The notes: generated by a model not told the origin, from the letters alone. Positions 9,200-16,282 are shown, counted from the stretch's first letter. The stretch: 16,324 nucleotides of DNA from Oscillospiraceae bacterium (GCA_017539885.1 JAFYCC010000087.1:1-16324); one strand, 5' to 3'. Numbers and translations: made by a program.

Positions 9200-9586
9200 T
9201 TACTGCTCCACGATCTCCAGTACGCCCATCGGGCAGGCTTTCGCGCAGATACCGCACGCGATACACTTCGACGCGGTCTCGCTTCCTTCCGGCTTCAGGC
9301 AGACATGGAAGGGGCATGCCTCGACGCATTTGCCGCAGCCGACACAAAGCTTCTTGTTGATCATATACACGCCCTTGGGGTTTTGTGTGATAGCGCCGTG
9401 CTCACAGGCTTTGGCGCATTTACCGCACTGAACACAGGTCATGGGACGAACAGCGCCGTTGCGCTCGATGATGGTGATACAGGACTTGTCAGGATGAAAT
9501 TCCTTATAGAACGCCTCCGAGCAGGCACGCACGCAGGCCAGACATGCCTTGCAGTCTACGTCTTTCCGAACAGTCAGTTTCTTCAT
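9200..9586 (-). CDS. Polyferredoxin with four [4Fe-4S] motifs
   Basis: The 128-residue protein has four CX2CX2CX3C motifs: Cys12/15/18/22, 51/54/57/61, 81/84/87/91 and 108/111/114/118. It could therefore bind four [4Fe-4S] clusters, as in HycB/HydN/CooF-type electron-transfer subunits. Motifs 3 and 4 end in CP like classical ferredoxins. Cys36 and Cys96 lie outside the motifs. There is no signal peptide or membrane segment, so it is cytoplasmic. GAGGAAGG precedes the ATG by about seven bases. It is the first gene of a unit with pdp and the thioesterase, and has its own promoter. No oxidoreductase partner is encoded in the window, so its redox partner is unknown. Confidence 0.92.
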   Translation of the reverse strand: MKKLTVRKDVDCKACLACVRACSEAFYKEFHPDKSCITIIERNGAVRPMTCVQCGKCAKACEHGAITQNPKGVYMINKKLCVGCGKCVEACPFHVCLKPEGSETASKCIACGICAKACPMGVLEIVEQ

Positions 9587-9634
9587 TTTTAACCTTCCTC
9601 TTGATCCGTATCGGCCGGTTGCCGTTATTGAATC

Positions 9635-9663
9635 ATTCTACCGCATCGCGGCGCGAATTGCAA
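9635..9663 (-). promoter_or_regulatory. Sigma-A promoter of the ferredoxin-pdp-thioesterase unit
   Basis: Minus strand -35 TTGCAA (9658-9663), a 17-base spacer, and -10 TAGAAT (9635-9640). The start would be near 9628, giving a leader of about 41 bases before the ferredoxin ATG at 9586. Confidence 0.75.
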
Positions 9664-9694
9664 CCGCTCGAAAGAAGGTCAGGAAGGCTTCCGC

Positions 9695-10474
9695 TTATCC
9701 CAAAGCGACGTCCAGTGCCATCATCAGCGAAAAGCCGACTGCGAAAAGCATGACTCCCAGATTTGAGTGCTCCCCTGCGCTCATTTCCGGAATCAGTTCC
9801 TCCACGACCACATAGACCATTGCGCCTGCCGCAAAGGAGAGCAGATACGGCATCGCGGGGACGATCAGGGCGGAAAGCACAATCGTAAGTGCGCCGAAGA
9901 TCGGCTCCACCGCTCCGGAAAGGACTCCCAGTGCGAACGCGCTGCCTTTTGACTTTCCCTGCGCGCGCAGCGGCATGGAGATGATTGCGCCTTCTGGAAA
10001 ATTCTGAATGGCGATGCCAAGCGCCAGCGAAAGCGCACCGCCCGCAGTAAGGAGCGTCGAACCGCTTCGCACGCCCGCGCAGACGACGCCCACAGCCATC
10101 CCCTCCGGAATGTTATGGAGCGTCACTGCAAGTACCATCATAGTCGTTCGCGTAAGGCTGCTCCTCGGCCCCTCCGCCTTCTGCGCGTTCGCGTGCAGAT
10201 GCGGGATCAGCCGATCCAGCAGCAGCAGAAACAGGATGCCGCACCAGAATCCGATAAAAGCGGGGAGGAATGCCCACCTGCCTTTATCCGCGGACTGCTC
10301 GATGGCCGGAACGATCAGGCTCCAGATGGATGCCGCCGTCATCACGCCGGCGGCGAAGCCCGTCAGTGCCCGCTGCAGCGCGATACTGAGCGACCTGCGC
10401 ATAAAGAACACACATGCCGAACCTGCCGCCGTTCCGAGAAAGGGGATCAGCAATCCAGAAAGCGTCGTGTTCAT
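9695..10474 (-). CDS. ZIP-family divalent metal transporter
   Basis: The 259-residue integral membrane protein has about eight predicted helices. The family signatures are clear: HNIPEG at 120-125 in TM4 and QNFPEG at 157-162 in TM5 form the metal-binding centre, and EELIPE at 225-230 marks a later helix. A short His-containing loop (HLHA, about 92-95) lies between TM3 and TM4. ZIP proteins import Zn2+, Fe2+ or Mn2+ into the cytoplasm; the bacterial GufA/ZupT-like group fits best. The ATG overlaps the TGA of the upstream HMA gene by four bases, so translation is coupled. Metal specificity cannot be decided from sequence. No clear terminator follows; the next promoter begins only 31 bases after the stop. 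Confidence 0.93.
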   Translation of the reverse strand: MNTTLSGLLIPFLGTAAGSACVFFMRRSLSIALQRALTGFAAGVMTAASIWSLIVPAIEQSADKGRWAFLPAFIGFWCGILFLLLLDRLIPHLHANAQKAEGPRSSLTRTTMMVLAVTLHNIPEGMAVGVVCAGVRSGSTLLTAGGALSLALGIAIQNFPEGAIISMPLRAQGKSKGSAFALGVLSGAVEPIFGALTIVLSALIVPAMPYLLSFAAGAMVYVVVEELIPEMSAGEHSNLGVMLFAVGFSLMMALDVALG

Positions 10475-10731
10475 CTTTTTCTGAACAGGCCTCTGGCTTC
10501 ATAAGGTTCCGTTTGCACGGAAAGGCACACATAGCCGGTGGATTCAAATGCCTTTTTCAGTGCCGACTCATCAGCGGGCACGTCGGTCAGAAAGCTTGCC
10601 TCCCCCTTTCTGTGGGAAGCGATCGTCTTTTTCGCGTTCGGAACTGCTTTCCGAATGGTTTCGCATACATGCGCCTCACACATAGCGCAGGCCATACCGT
10701 CGATTTTCAGAGTCGTTTTGCACATTCCCAT
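10471..10731 (-). CDS. Small heavy-metal-associated (HMA) domain protein
   Basis: The 86-residue protein contains GMACAMCEAHV at residues 12-22. This is the GMxCxxC metal-binding loop (Cys15, Cys18) of HMA/CopZ-like domains, with the usual beta-alpha-beta-beta-alpha-beta outline to about residue 72, ending in STGYVCLSV with a further Cys69. It would bind a soft metal ion in the cytoplasm, classically Cu+ or Zn2+. The C-terminal tail is basic. GAGAGG lies 11 bases before the ATG, slightly far but best for the first of two nearby ATGs. It overlaps the ZIP transporter gene by 4 nt, so the two products probably act together, for example as chaperone or sensor for imported metal. That role is inference. 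Confidence 0.88.
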   Translation of the reverse strand: MGMCKTTLKIDGMACAMCEAHVCETIRKAVPNAKKTIASHRKGEASFLTDVPADESALKKAFESTGYVCLSVQTEPYEARGLFRKR

Positions 10732-10772
10732 TGCTGTAATTACCTCTCAAAAATAGTGTCCATTTTTTCGCA

Positions 10773-10794
10773 GCAGTTAGCAGTGGCTAACTGC
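10773..10794. promoter_or_regulatory. Palindrome resembling a metal-regulator operator
   Basis: GCAGTTAGC (10773-10781), 4-base centre AGTG, GCTAACTGC (10786-10794): a perfect 9-bp inverted repeat upstream of the HMA-ZIP genes. The TTAG...CTAA half-sites recall DtxR/IdeR-family boxes; this is resemblance only. No T-run follows on the minus strand, so it is not a terminator for this transcript. Confidence 0.45.
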
Positions 10795-10803
10795 CAATCT
10801 TAG

Positions 10804-10822
10804 AAAAACCGCCTTCCGACGG
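10804..10822 (-). terminator. Possible weak attenuator hairpin in the HMA-ZIP leader
   Basis: On the minus strand CCGTC, a GGAA tetraloop, GGCGG (with one G-U pair) and then TTTTT. The 5-bp stem is short, so any termination would be inefficient. It lies between the likely promoter at 10861-10889 and the HMA start. Confidence 0.3.
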
Positions 10823-10860
10823 ATAATTAACGCTTTCATTTTTGTTGTCTTCGGCTTATT

Positions 10861-10889
10861 ACTTTATCACAAGCCGCCCTGAAATGCAA
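10861..10889 (-). promoter_or_regulatory. Candidate sigma-A promoter for the HMA-ZIP pair
   Basis: Minus strand -35 TTGCAT (10884-10889), a 17-base spacer, and extended -10 TGATAAAGT (hexamer 10861-10866). Transcription from about 10854 would give a leader of about 120 bases holding the hairpin at 10804-10822 and the palindrome at 10773-10794. An alternative -10, TAAGAT (10797-10802), next to the palindrome has only a poor -35. Confidence 0.55.
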
Positions 10890-10913
10890 GTCCGTTTCCC
10901 GGAAGCCGACCAG

Positions 10914-10947
10914 AAAACGACCGTCGGAGCATTCGCTCCGACGGTCG
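10914..10947 (-). terminator. Intrinsic terminator after the SLH-transglutaminase gene
   Basis: Perfect 13-bp GC-rich stem (10918-10930 with 10935-10947), 4-base loop, followed on the minus strand by TTTTCTGG. It begins 11 bases after the stop codon of the gene at 10959-12449. Confidence 0.9.
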
Positions 10948-10958
10948 CTTCTCATGAT

Positions 10959-12449
10959 TCAGGCTACCGCCTGCCACAGATAGTAGACCACGTCTCCGCG
11001 CGGGCATTCCGCGCTGGTTGTATAGAGTTCTGCCGTGCCGGAGAGATAACCGTTGTTATTTCCCCAGTTCTCCGCATCCGCATACCACGGGCCGGCACCG
11101 GTCTCCCCCGGCTTGCCGATCGTGCGCCAGAGGAATGTGATCATCTGCCCGCGAGTGACAGGGTTCGTCGGACTGAACGTCGTCTCGCTCGTGCCGTCCG
11201 TGATGCCGTTCTCGACTGCCCAAAGAACCGCTTTATAGAAATAATCCGATTCCCGGACATCGTTAAACGGGTTGCTGCGCGTCGCCGGCTCCGGCTCGCC
11301 CATTGCACGCCAAAGGAACGTGACCGCCTGTCCGCGTCTGACCGTGTTCTGCGGGCTGAAGGTCGTCGGGGACGTACCGTCCGTTACGCCCGTTTCTTTC
11401 GCCCACAGCACAGCCTCGGCAAAATAATCGTCCGGCAGAACATCCCTGAACGGGCCCTGCGGCGTGTCCTCAACATCGGTTGGACAGGCCTGCGCAGCGA
11501 GAGCAGGATACTCCATGTCTCTCTCCGTCAGCCAGTCGAAACTTGGCTCACGTCCCTGTGAGAAGGTCCTTGCTCCGTCCACGGGCGTATCCGCTCCGGC
11601 GAGGAAGTATTTGTGCGATTCGCTGCCGGAGACGACGCTGCTGACGCCCTGCAATGTGGGATCATCCCAGGTCACGTCCACGCCGTACCAGTTGCCGCCG
11701 AGGAACACGTAATTCCACATGTGCGGGCCGCCATCGGCGAGACCGTCCACGAGAATGCACGGCACGCCCAGCTCATCGCAGATCAGCTTGAACGCGCGGG
11801 CATAACCCTCACACACCGGCTGATCGACATCGGTCAGCGCACTCAGCGGCGACCAGGGCAGCTCGTTCCCGCCCTGCTGCGCAGCGGCACGTTCATTGTA
11901 AACATTGTGCTGCGTGAGCCAGTCATGCGCGTACTGAAGCTGCTGATAAAGCCCTCCCTGCTTACGCGCGTCCTGCGCGATACGCTGGACGGCGGTGCAT
12001 ATCGTGATCTCGTCACTGTCGATGCTGCGGCCGCCCGGCGCCCAGTTATCCCTGAGATTTGAGCCTACTGTCAGTTGCAGCGTATAGCTGCCGCCGCTCA
12101 TGCTGTAAGATGCGTTTACCTTTGTTCCGCTGCACCAGAACAGTTCCTGATGCTCCCGCTGATAAACGGCGCAGGCGTTCATCGCAGCGTTCATATACGA
12201 CTCGACGATCTCTTCCAGCTCGCTTCTCGAGTAGTATGTACCTGTGACCGCCTTCAGCGGGATCATCTCCCCCGCGCGCAGGTAAGCGATATTCTGCGGC
12301 TGTCCTATCTCCTCATAAAAGCGGAGTTCCGCCTCGGTCAGCTGCTCTGAAAAGACCTGCGCCTCCTGCGGCGCGGCTGCCTGCGCAAAGCCCGCGCACA
12401 GCAGGCATACCAGCAGCAGACACAGCGCGTTTCTTGCGATTTTTCTCAT
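10959..12449 (-). CDS. Secreted transglutaminase-like protein with S-layer homology domains
   Basis: The 496-residue protein starts with a Sec signal peptide (about 1-26: MRKIARN, a Leu/Cys-rich core, AQAAA). A transglutaminase-like papain-fold core spans about 150-290: Cys213 in QPVCEGYARAFK, His243 in GPHMWNYV and Asp258 in YGVDVTWDD match the catalytic triad order. Three SLH repeats follow: about 334-385 (FRDVLPDDYFAEAVLWA...GVTDGT), 395-445 and a weaker third at 453-496. SLH domains tether proteins to cell-wall polysaccharide, so this is probably a surface-anchored protease or cross-linking enzyme. The start is set at the ATG at 12449 because AAGGGAG lies nine bases before it; the frame's earlier TTG at 12473 lies upstream of that site. 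It begins 20 bases after the URO-D gene stop and is probably co-transcribed with it. Confidence 0.9.
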   Translation of the reverse strand: MRKIARNALCLLLVCLLCAGFAQAAAPQEAQVFSEQLTEAELRFYEEIGQPQNIAYLRAGEMIPLKAVTGTYYSRSELEEIVESYMNAAMNACAVYQREHQELFWCSGTKVNASYSMSGGSYTLQLTVGSNLRDNWAPGGRSIDSDEITICTAVQRIAQDARKQGGLYQQLQYAHDWLTQHNVYNERAAAQQGGNELPWSPLSALTDVDQPVCEGYARAFKLICDELGVPCILVDGLADGGPHMWNYVFLGGNWYGVDVTWDDPTLQGVSSVVSGSESHKYFLAGADTPVDGARTFSQGREPSFDWLTERDMEYPALAAQACPTDVEDTPQGPFRDVLPDDYFAEAVLWAKETGVTDGTSPTTFSPQNTVRRGQAVTFLWRAMGEPEPATRSNPFNDVRESDYFYKAVLWAVENGITDGTSETTFSPTNPVTRGQMITFLWRTIGKPGETGAGPWYADAENWGNNNGYLSGTAELYTTSAECPRGDVVYYLWQAVA

Positions 12450-12458
12450 ACAGGCATT

Positions 12459-12465
12459 CTCCCTT
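12459..12465 (-). promoter_or_regulatory. Ribosome binding site fixing the SLH-transglutaminase start
   Basis: Minus strand AAGGGAG, nine bases before the ATG at 12449, just past the stop codon of the upstream gene (12470-12472). Confidence 0.7.
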
Positions 12466-12469
12466 TCCG

Positions 12470-13543
12470 TCAAAAGCTGAGATAAGCAAGACGGGACTGC
12501 TTGTAAAGCTCCTTTTCAAACGCGACAAAGCGGGAGTCTACGTTCACCTTCAGCTTCTTACCGGGAATGCAGTGCGTCTCAGCGAAGCGTTTAGCGGCAT
12601 CACGCTGCTGTTCGTCGTTCAGCTCCGGCGGCAAAACCACATTCACGGTGATGATGATCTTGTCGCCGTAATTCTGGAAAAGCGCCTCTGTGTCATTCAT
12701 GGACTGCGGTGTCCACGACTGCCAGCCTGCAGCTACGTACGCCTCGATCCTTGAGATATTGTGTCCGCAGGAGTGCATGTCGGCCACGAAGCCGCGCGCC
12801 CTGATGTGGTCGGTAAGCTGCCGCATGAAGGGCACGATCATCTCCATCGCGGTATTCTGCGAGAAAAACGGAGACTTCTGCGATCCCCAGTCGTCATGGA
12901 CGTTCAGGGCGTCGACCTCCGGGAAATACTCGGCGTACTTATCCACGATATCCATATAGAGCTTCGTCGTCCTGGCGAAGAGCGCCTTTATGGCGTCCTG
13001 CTGATCCTCGTCGATCAGCGCCATCGCGGCATTTTCAAAGCCCATGAAAGAGATCAGCCTTTCGAACCACGCGCCGTTGAGCACGTAGGAGAGCACCCAT
13101 TTGTCGCTGTTCAGGTACTCCTTGTTTGCCTCGCGCGAGGCAGCCCAGTCCCAGCTGTCGATATCCGGGAATTTCAGGATCTTCTCCCAGTCGTTTGCGT
13201 CTTCCAGCGGGTGGGGGTAAGCGGGATCCTCCATGGAGCCGCCGGCCACCGGTACATACACCCAGGGCACACCGAACATATCCTTGCCGCCGCCCTTGGA
13301 ATTGTCAAAACCGGTCCCGTCGAACACGAAGGCACGTGCGATGTTGTCCGGGATCACAGCGGGCGCGAAATTCTTGTTCGCCGATCTGCCCGCGGGGATC
13401 CACATGGGGTAATCCTCATAGTACAGCATCCTCATATTCTCTTTTTCGCTGATCGGCCGGTTGTAATAGCGCGTGATCCCAAACATGGACTCGACTTCTT
13501 TGATGACTTCCAGTTCGCTCTCGCTGAAGGGTATCTTTTCCAT
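12470..13543 (-). CDS. Uroporphyrinogen decarboxylase-family (URO-D/MtaA-like) protein
   Basis: The 357-residue protein fits the URO-D superfamily, which includes HemE and the MtaA/MtbA corrinoid:CoM-type methyltransferases. ALNVHDDWGSQKSPFFS (about 212-228) matches the barrel strand bearing the family's D-D-x-G motif. DMHSCGHN (255-262) gives the His-x-Cys pair (His257, Cys259) that binds zinc in MtaA-type methyltransferases; Cys325 could be a third ligand but its alignment is uncertain. The Arg-rich N-terminal motif of true HemE is not seen, so haem synthesis is unlikely and a methyl-transfer role is favoured. GGGAGGA lies five bases before the ATG. The gene has its own promoter and is followed after 20 bases by the SLH-transglutaminase gene. 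No corrinoid protein or activator is encoded nearby, so the substrate is unknown. Confidence 0.85.
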   Translation of the reverse strand: MEKIPFSESELEVIKEVESMFGITRYYNRPISEKENMRMLYYEDYPMWIPAGRSANKNFAPAVIPDNIARAFVFDGTGFDNSKGGGKDMFGVPWVYVPVAGGSMEDPAYPHPLEDANDWEKILKFPDIDSWDWAASREANKEYLNSDKWVLSYVLNGAWFERLISFMGFENAAMALIDEDQQDAIKALFARTTKLYMDIVDKYAEYFPEVDALNVHDDWGSQKSPFFSQNTAMEMIVPFMRQLTDHIRARGFVADMHSCGHNISRIEAYVAAGWQSWTPQSMNDTEALFQNYGDKIIITVNVVLPPELNDEQQRDAAKRFAETHCIPGKKLKVNVDSRFVAFEKELYKQSRLAYLSF

Positions 13544-13610
13544 GACTATCCTCCCGTTTCTATATGCGTCCCAGTTCTGACTGCTTATGGTGTTACTTTT
13601 CTCTGCCTAT

Positions 13611-13639
13611 AATCTACCACATCTTGCCGCATACGGCAA
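13611..13639 (-). promoter_or_regulatory. Sigma-A promoter of the URO-D gene
   Basis: Minus strand -35 TTGCCG (13634-13639), a 17-base spacer, and extended -10 TGGTAGATT (hexamer 13611-13616). Transcription would begin near 13604, about 60 bases before the ATG at 13543. Confidence 0.7.
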
Positions 13640-13640
13640 G
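13623..13640. promoter_or_regulatory. Inverted repeat overlapping the URO-D promoter
   Basis: CTTGCCG (13623-13629), centre CATA, CGGCAAG (13634-13640). The perfect 7-bp arms cover the -35 box and part of the spacer, the position expected for a repressor operator. There is no T-tail, so it is not a terminator. The cognate regulator is unknown. Confidence 0.5.
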
Positions 13641-13692
13641 GACTTCAGAAACTTCGTCCGCGGTTCAGGGTGAAGTGTCGAAAGTCCTCTTC

Positions 13693-16188
13693 TTACAGGT
13701 ATTTCCCGGTTACGCTTTCCCTGCAGCCCGAAATCTCCCGCGGCGTTCCTGCGGCGACGATCCTGCCGCCCTGCATGCCTCCGCCCGGTCCCATATCGAT
13801 GACATAATCCGCATTTCTGATCACGTCCAGATCGTGCTCAATAACGATAACCGTCGCGCCCCTGTCCAGCAGGCTCTGAAAGACCTGCAGCAGCGTCTCC
13901 ACATCAAGCGGGTGTAAGCCAATGGTCGGTTCGTCGAAGACGAAGACGGAGTCCGACTGTCCCCTGCCCATCTCGCCGGCGAGTTTGAGCCGCTGTGCTT
14001 CTCCGCCGGACAGACTCGGAGTCTCCTCTCCGAGCGTCAGATAGCCGAGGCCGAGGTCGTGCAGCACGCGGAGCCTCCGTTCCACGATCGGCAGATCCGC
14101 GCAGGCCTTTATCGCTTCGTCGATGCTCATATCCATCAGTTCCGGCAGCGTGTGCCCCGTTTCCGCCTTTTTGGGAATCCTGCGGATCAGGCTTGCCTCC
14201 TTCGCGTATCGTGAACCTCCGCAGTCCGGGCAGGGGATCTCCACGTCAGGGAGGAACTGGACGTCCAGACTGATCGTTCCCGTCCCGTCACAGGTCGGGC
14301 AGCGAAGCTTCCCTGTATTGTAGGAAAAATCGCCTGCCTTGAAGCCTCTCGTCCGAGCGTCCGCACATCTGGAAAACGCTTTGCGAAGCTCGTCATGGAT
14401 ATCCGCATAAGTGGCCACCGTGGATCGTACGTTGACTCCTATCGGCGTTGCGTCGATCAGCTTGACCTGGCGTATACCGTCCGCGGAGACAGCTTTCACA
14501 TGCTCTGGCAGCTTATCTCCTCTGATCTGCGCCCGCAGCGCCGGGATCAGGCTCTCGAGCACCATCGTCGTCTTGCCGGAACCGGAAACGCCGGTCACAG
14601 CGATCAGCCGTCCCTTTGGAAAGACAGCCTCCAGCGGTTGTACGGTATGTATCCCAGTTGTGGAGAGGCGTATCTCTCCGAGCGAGAACAGTTCCCCTTC
14701 CGGGATCCTGTGCCCTCTGTCAATCACACGCATTCCGGACAGGAAGCCGCCAATGCGCGAATTCTCGTCTGCCAGGATGTCCTGCACGCTCCCCTGCGCG
14801 ATAACGGCACCGCCGCCTGCACCGGCCTCCGGCCCCATCTCGATCAGCCAGTCAGCGTGCTTCAGTACATTCGTATCGTGGTCAACGAGAACGACCGTGT
14901 TCCCGTCAGCGAGGAGATCCTCCATCACGCCGGTCAGTCCCTCCAGATTTGCCGGATGCAGGCCGATCGACGGTTCATCCAGAACATAAAGGACGCCCGT
15001 TGTACGGTTTCGCACCGCGCGGGCAAGCTGCATCCGCTGGCGTTCTCCTGTTGAAAGTGTGGAGGCGGACCTGTCGAGCGTAAGATACGAAAGCCCCAGA
15101 TCCACAAGCCTCTTTGCTGCGCCGCTGAACGCGTCACAGATGCTTGCTGCCATCGGACGCATCTCCTCCGGCAGGGACGCCGGAACGCCGGCCGTCCAAA
15201 CGAGCAGATGCTCGAGCGTCATTTGACAGGCGTCCGCGAGCGAGATCCCCTGCAGACGCGGTGCGCGCGCCGCCTCGGAAAGTCTCGTTCCGCCGCATTC
15301 GGGGCAGATGCTCTGCTTGAGGAATTTCTCAACGCGTTTCATGCCTTTCTCGTCTTTGACTTTGGAAAGTGCATTCTCCACGGTATAGGTCGCGTTGAAA
15401 TAGGTGAAATCCATATCCCCCGCCGCGCCGCTCGTCCGGTTCTGATAGATGATATTCTTCTTGACTGCCGGGCCGTGGAATACGATATCTCTCTCTTCCT
15501 TTGTGAGTTCACGAAACGGAACGTCCGTGCGCACGCCCATCTCGCGGGCGATGTCCTTCATCAGCGACCACATCAGTGTCTGCCAGGGCGCGACCGCGCC
15601 CTCGTCTATGGTCAGATCCTCGTCCGGCACGAGGGTCGACTCGTCCACAGTACGTACGATCCCCGTACCATCGCAGCACTTGCATGCGCCCTGACTGTTG
15701 AATGCGAGTTCTTCCGCGCCCGGTGCGAAAAAGAGTTCCCCGCATGTCGGGCAGACGAGAGGACGTTCCGCCGCTACGTTCATGGACGGCGGCACGTAAT
15801 GCCCGTTCGGACAGCGGTGGCTTGACAGGCGGGAAAACATGAGTCTCAGAACATTCAGGAGTTCCGTGCCCGTGCCGAAGGTGCTGCGTATGCCCGGCAC
15901 GCCCGGACGCTGCCGCAGCGCAAGTGCGGCGGGGACATAGAGCACCTCGTCCACCTGCGCCTTCTCCGCCTGCGTCATGCGCCGGCGCGTATAAGTGGAA
16001 AGTGATTCCAGATACCGCCTTGAACCCTCGGCATAAAGGATCCCCAGCGCGAGCGATGATTTTCCGGAGCCGGAAACGCCCGCGATCCCCACGAGTCTTC
16101 CCAGCGGGACATCCACGTCGATATTTTTCAGATTATGCACTCTGGCGCCGCGCACTTCAATATGCGTCGGCGATTTCTTATCGTTCAT
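13693..16188 (-). CDS. UvrA-like ABC ATPase lacking the UvrB-binding domain
   Basis: The 831-residue protein has the two-ATPase layout of UvrA. ATPase I: Walker A GVSGSGKS (37-44), signature LSTGE (378-382), Walker B VLDEP (402-406). ATPase II: Walker A GVSGSGKT (533-540), LSGGE (726-730), FVFDEP (748-753). Zinc-finger cysteines appear at CPNGH...CPTCG (126-150), CKCCDGTG (169-176), CPECGGTRL (295-303) and CPTCDGTG...CPDCGG (630-658). Classical UvrA is about 940 residues with a UvrB-binding domain inserted after the first finger half; here CPNGH is followed almost directly by CPTCG, so that domain is absent. This resembles UvrA2/DrrC-like paralogues linked to DNA-damage or drug tolerance rather than housekeeping UvrA. 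Start at the ATG at 16188: the conserved HIEVRGARVHNLKNI follows at residue 9. No Shine-Dalgarno is visible; a TTG lies one codon upstream. A putative IS605-type end abuts the start. Confidence 0.9.
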   Translation of the reverse strand: MNDKKSPTHIEVRGARVHNLKNIDVDVPLGRLVGIAGVSGSGKSSLALGILYAEGSRRYLESLSTYTRRRMTQAEKAQVDEVLYVPAALALRQRPGVPGIRSTFGTGTELLNVLRLMFSRLSSHRCPNGHYVPPSMNVAAERPLVCPTCGELFFAPGAEELAFNSQGACKCCDGTGIVRTVDESTLVPDEDLTIDEGAVAPWQTLMWSLMKDIAREMGVRTDVPFRELTKEERDIVFHGPAVKKNIIYQNRTSGAAGDMDFTYFNATYTVENALSKVKDEKGMKRVEKFLKQSICPECGGTRLSEAARAPRLQGISLADACQMTLEHLLVWTAGVPASLPEEMRPMAASICDAFSGAAKRLVDLGLSYLTLDRSASTLSTGERQRMQLARAVRNRTTGVLYVLDEPSIGLHPANLEGLTGVMEDLLADGNTVVLVDHDTNVLKHADWLIEMGPEAGAGGGAVIAQGSVQDILADENSRIGGFLSGMRVIDRGHRIPEGELFSLGEIRLSTTGIHTVQPLEAVFPKGRLIAVTGVSGSGKTTMVLESLIPALRAQIRGDKLPEHVKAVSADGIRQVKLIDATPIGVNVRSTVATYADIHDELRKAFSRCADARTRGFKAGDFSYNTGKLRCPTCDGTGTISLDVQFLPDVEIPCPDCGGSRYAKEASLIRRIPKKAETGHTLPELMDMSIDEAIKACADLPIVERRLRVLHDLGLGYLTLGEETPSLSGGEAQRLKLAGEMGRGQSDSVFVFDEPTIGLHPLDVETLLQVFQSLLDRGATVIVIEHDLDVIRNADYVIDMGPGGGMQGGRIVAAGTPREISGCRESVTGKYL

Positions 16189-16198
16189 CAAAGTATGG

Positions 16199-16280
16199 GC
16201 AGGATACCCCCACCTCTTCAGGTGGCGGGAGGAATGCCCCGGCGTTGCTGTTCGCGCCGGAAGTTATCCTGCTTTCCTCC
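16199..16280 (-). ncRNA. Candidate omega-RNA-like pseudoknotted scaffold
   Basis: In minus-strand RNA order: GGAGGAA (16274-16280), GCAGGATA (16265-16272), hairpin CCGGCG/CGCCGG, UUCCUCC (16228-16234, pairs with the first element), hairpin CCACCU/AGGUGG, UAUCCUGC (16199-16206, pairs with the second). The 7-bp and 8-bp pairings interleave, forming an H-type pseudoknot, as reported for TnpB guide RNAs whose scaffold ends at the element's right end. If correct, the guide would be the flanking sequence beginning near 16198 and running into the uvrA start. Transcription is not shown by the sequence. Confidence 0.45.
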
Positions 16281-16282
16281 TC

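Noticed and set aside
9664..9694. GGAAGCCTTCC palindrome after the ZIP gene as terminator
   Set aside because: Its stem is too short with no usable loop, and there is no T-run immediately after.
10777..10839. 20-residue leader ORF upstream of the HMA gene
   Set aside because: No ribosome site before the ATG at 10839; a short ORF of this size is expected by chance.
12761..13612. 283-codon plus-strand frame antisense to the URO-D gene
   Set aside because: Shadow frame; its protein shows no recognisable family and it crosses the minus-strand promoter.
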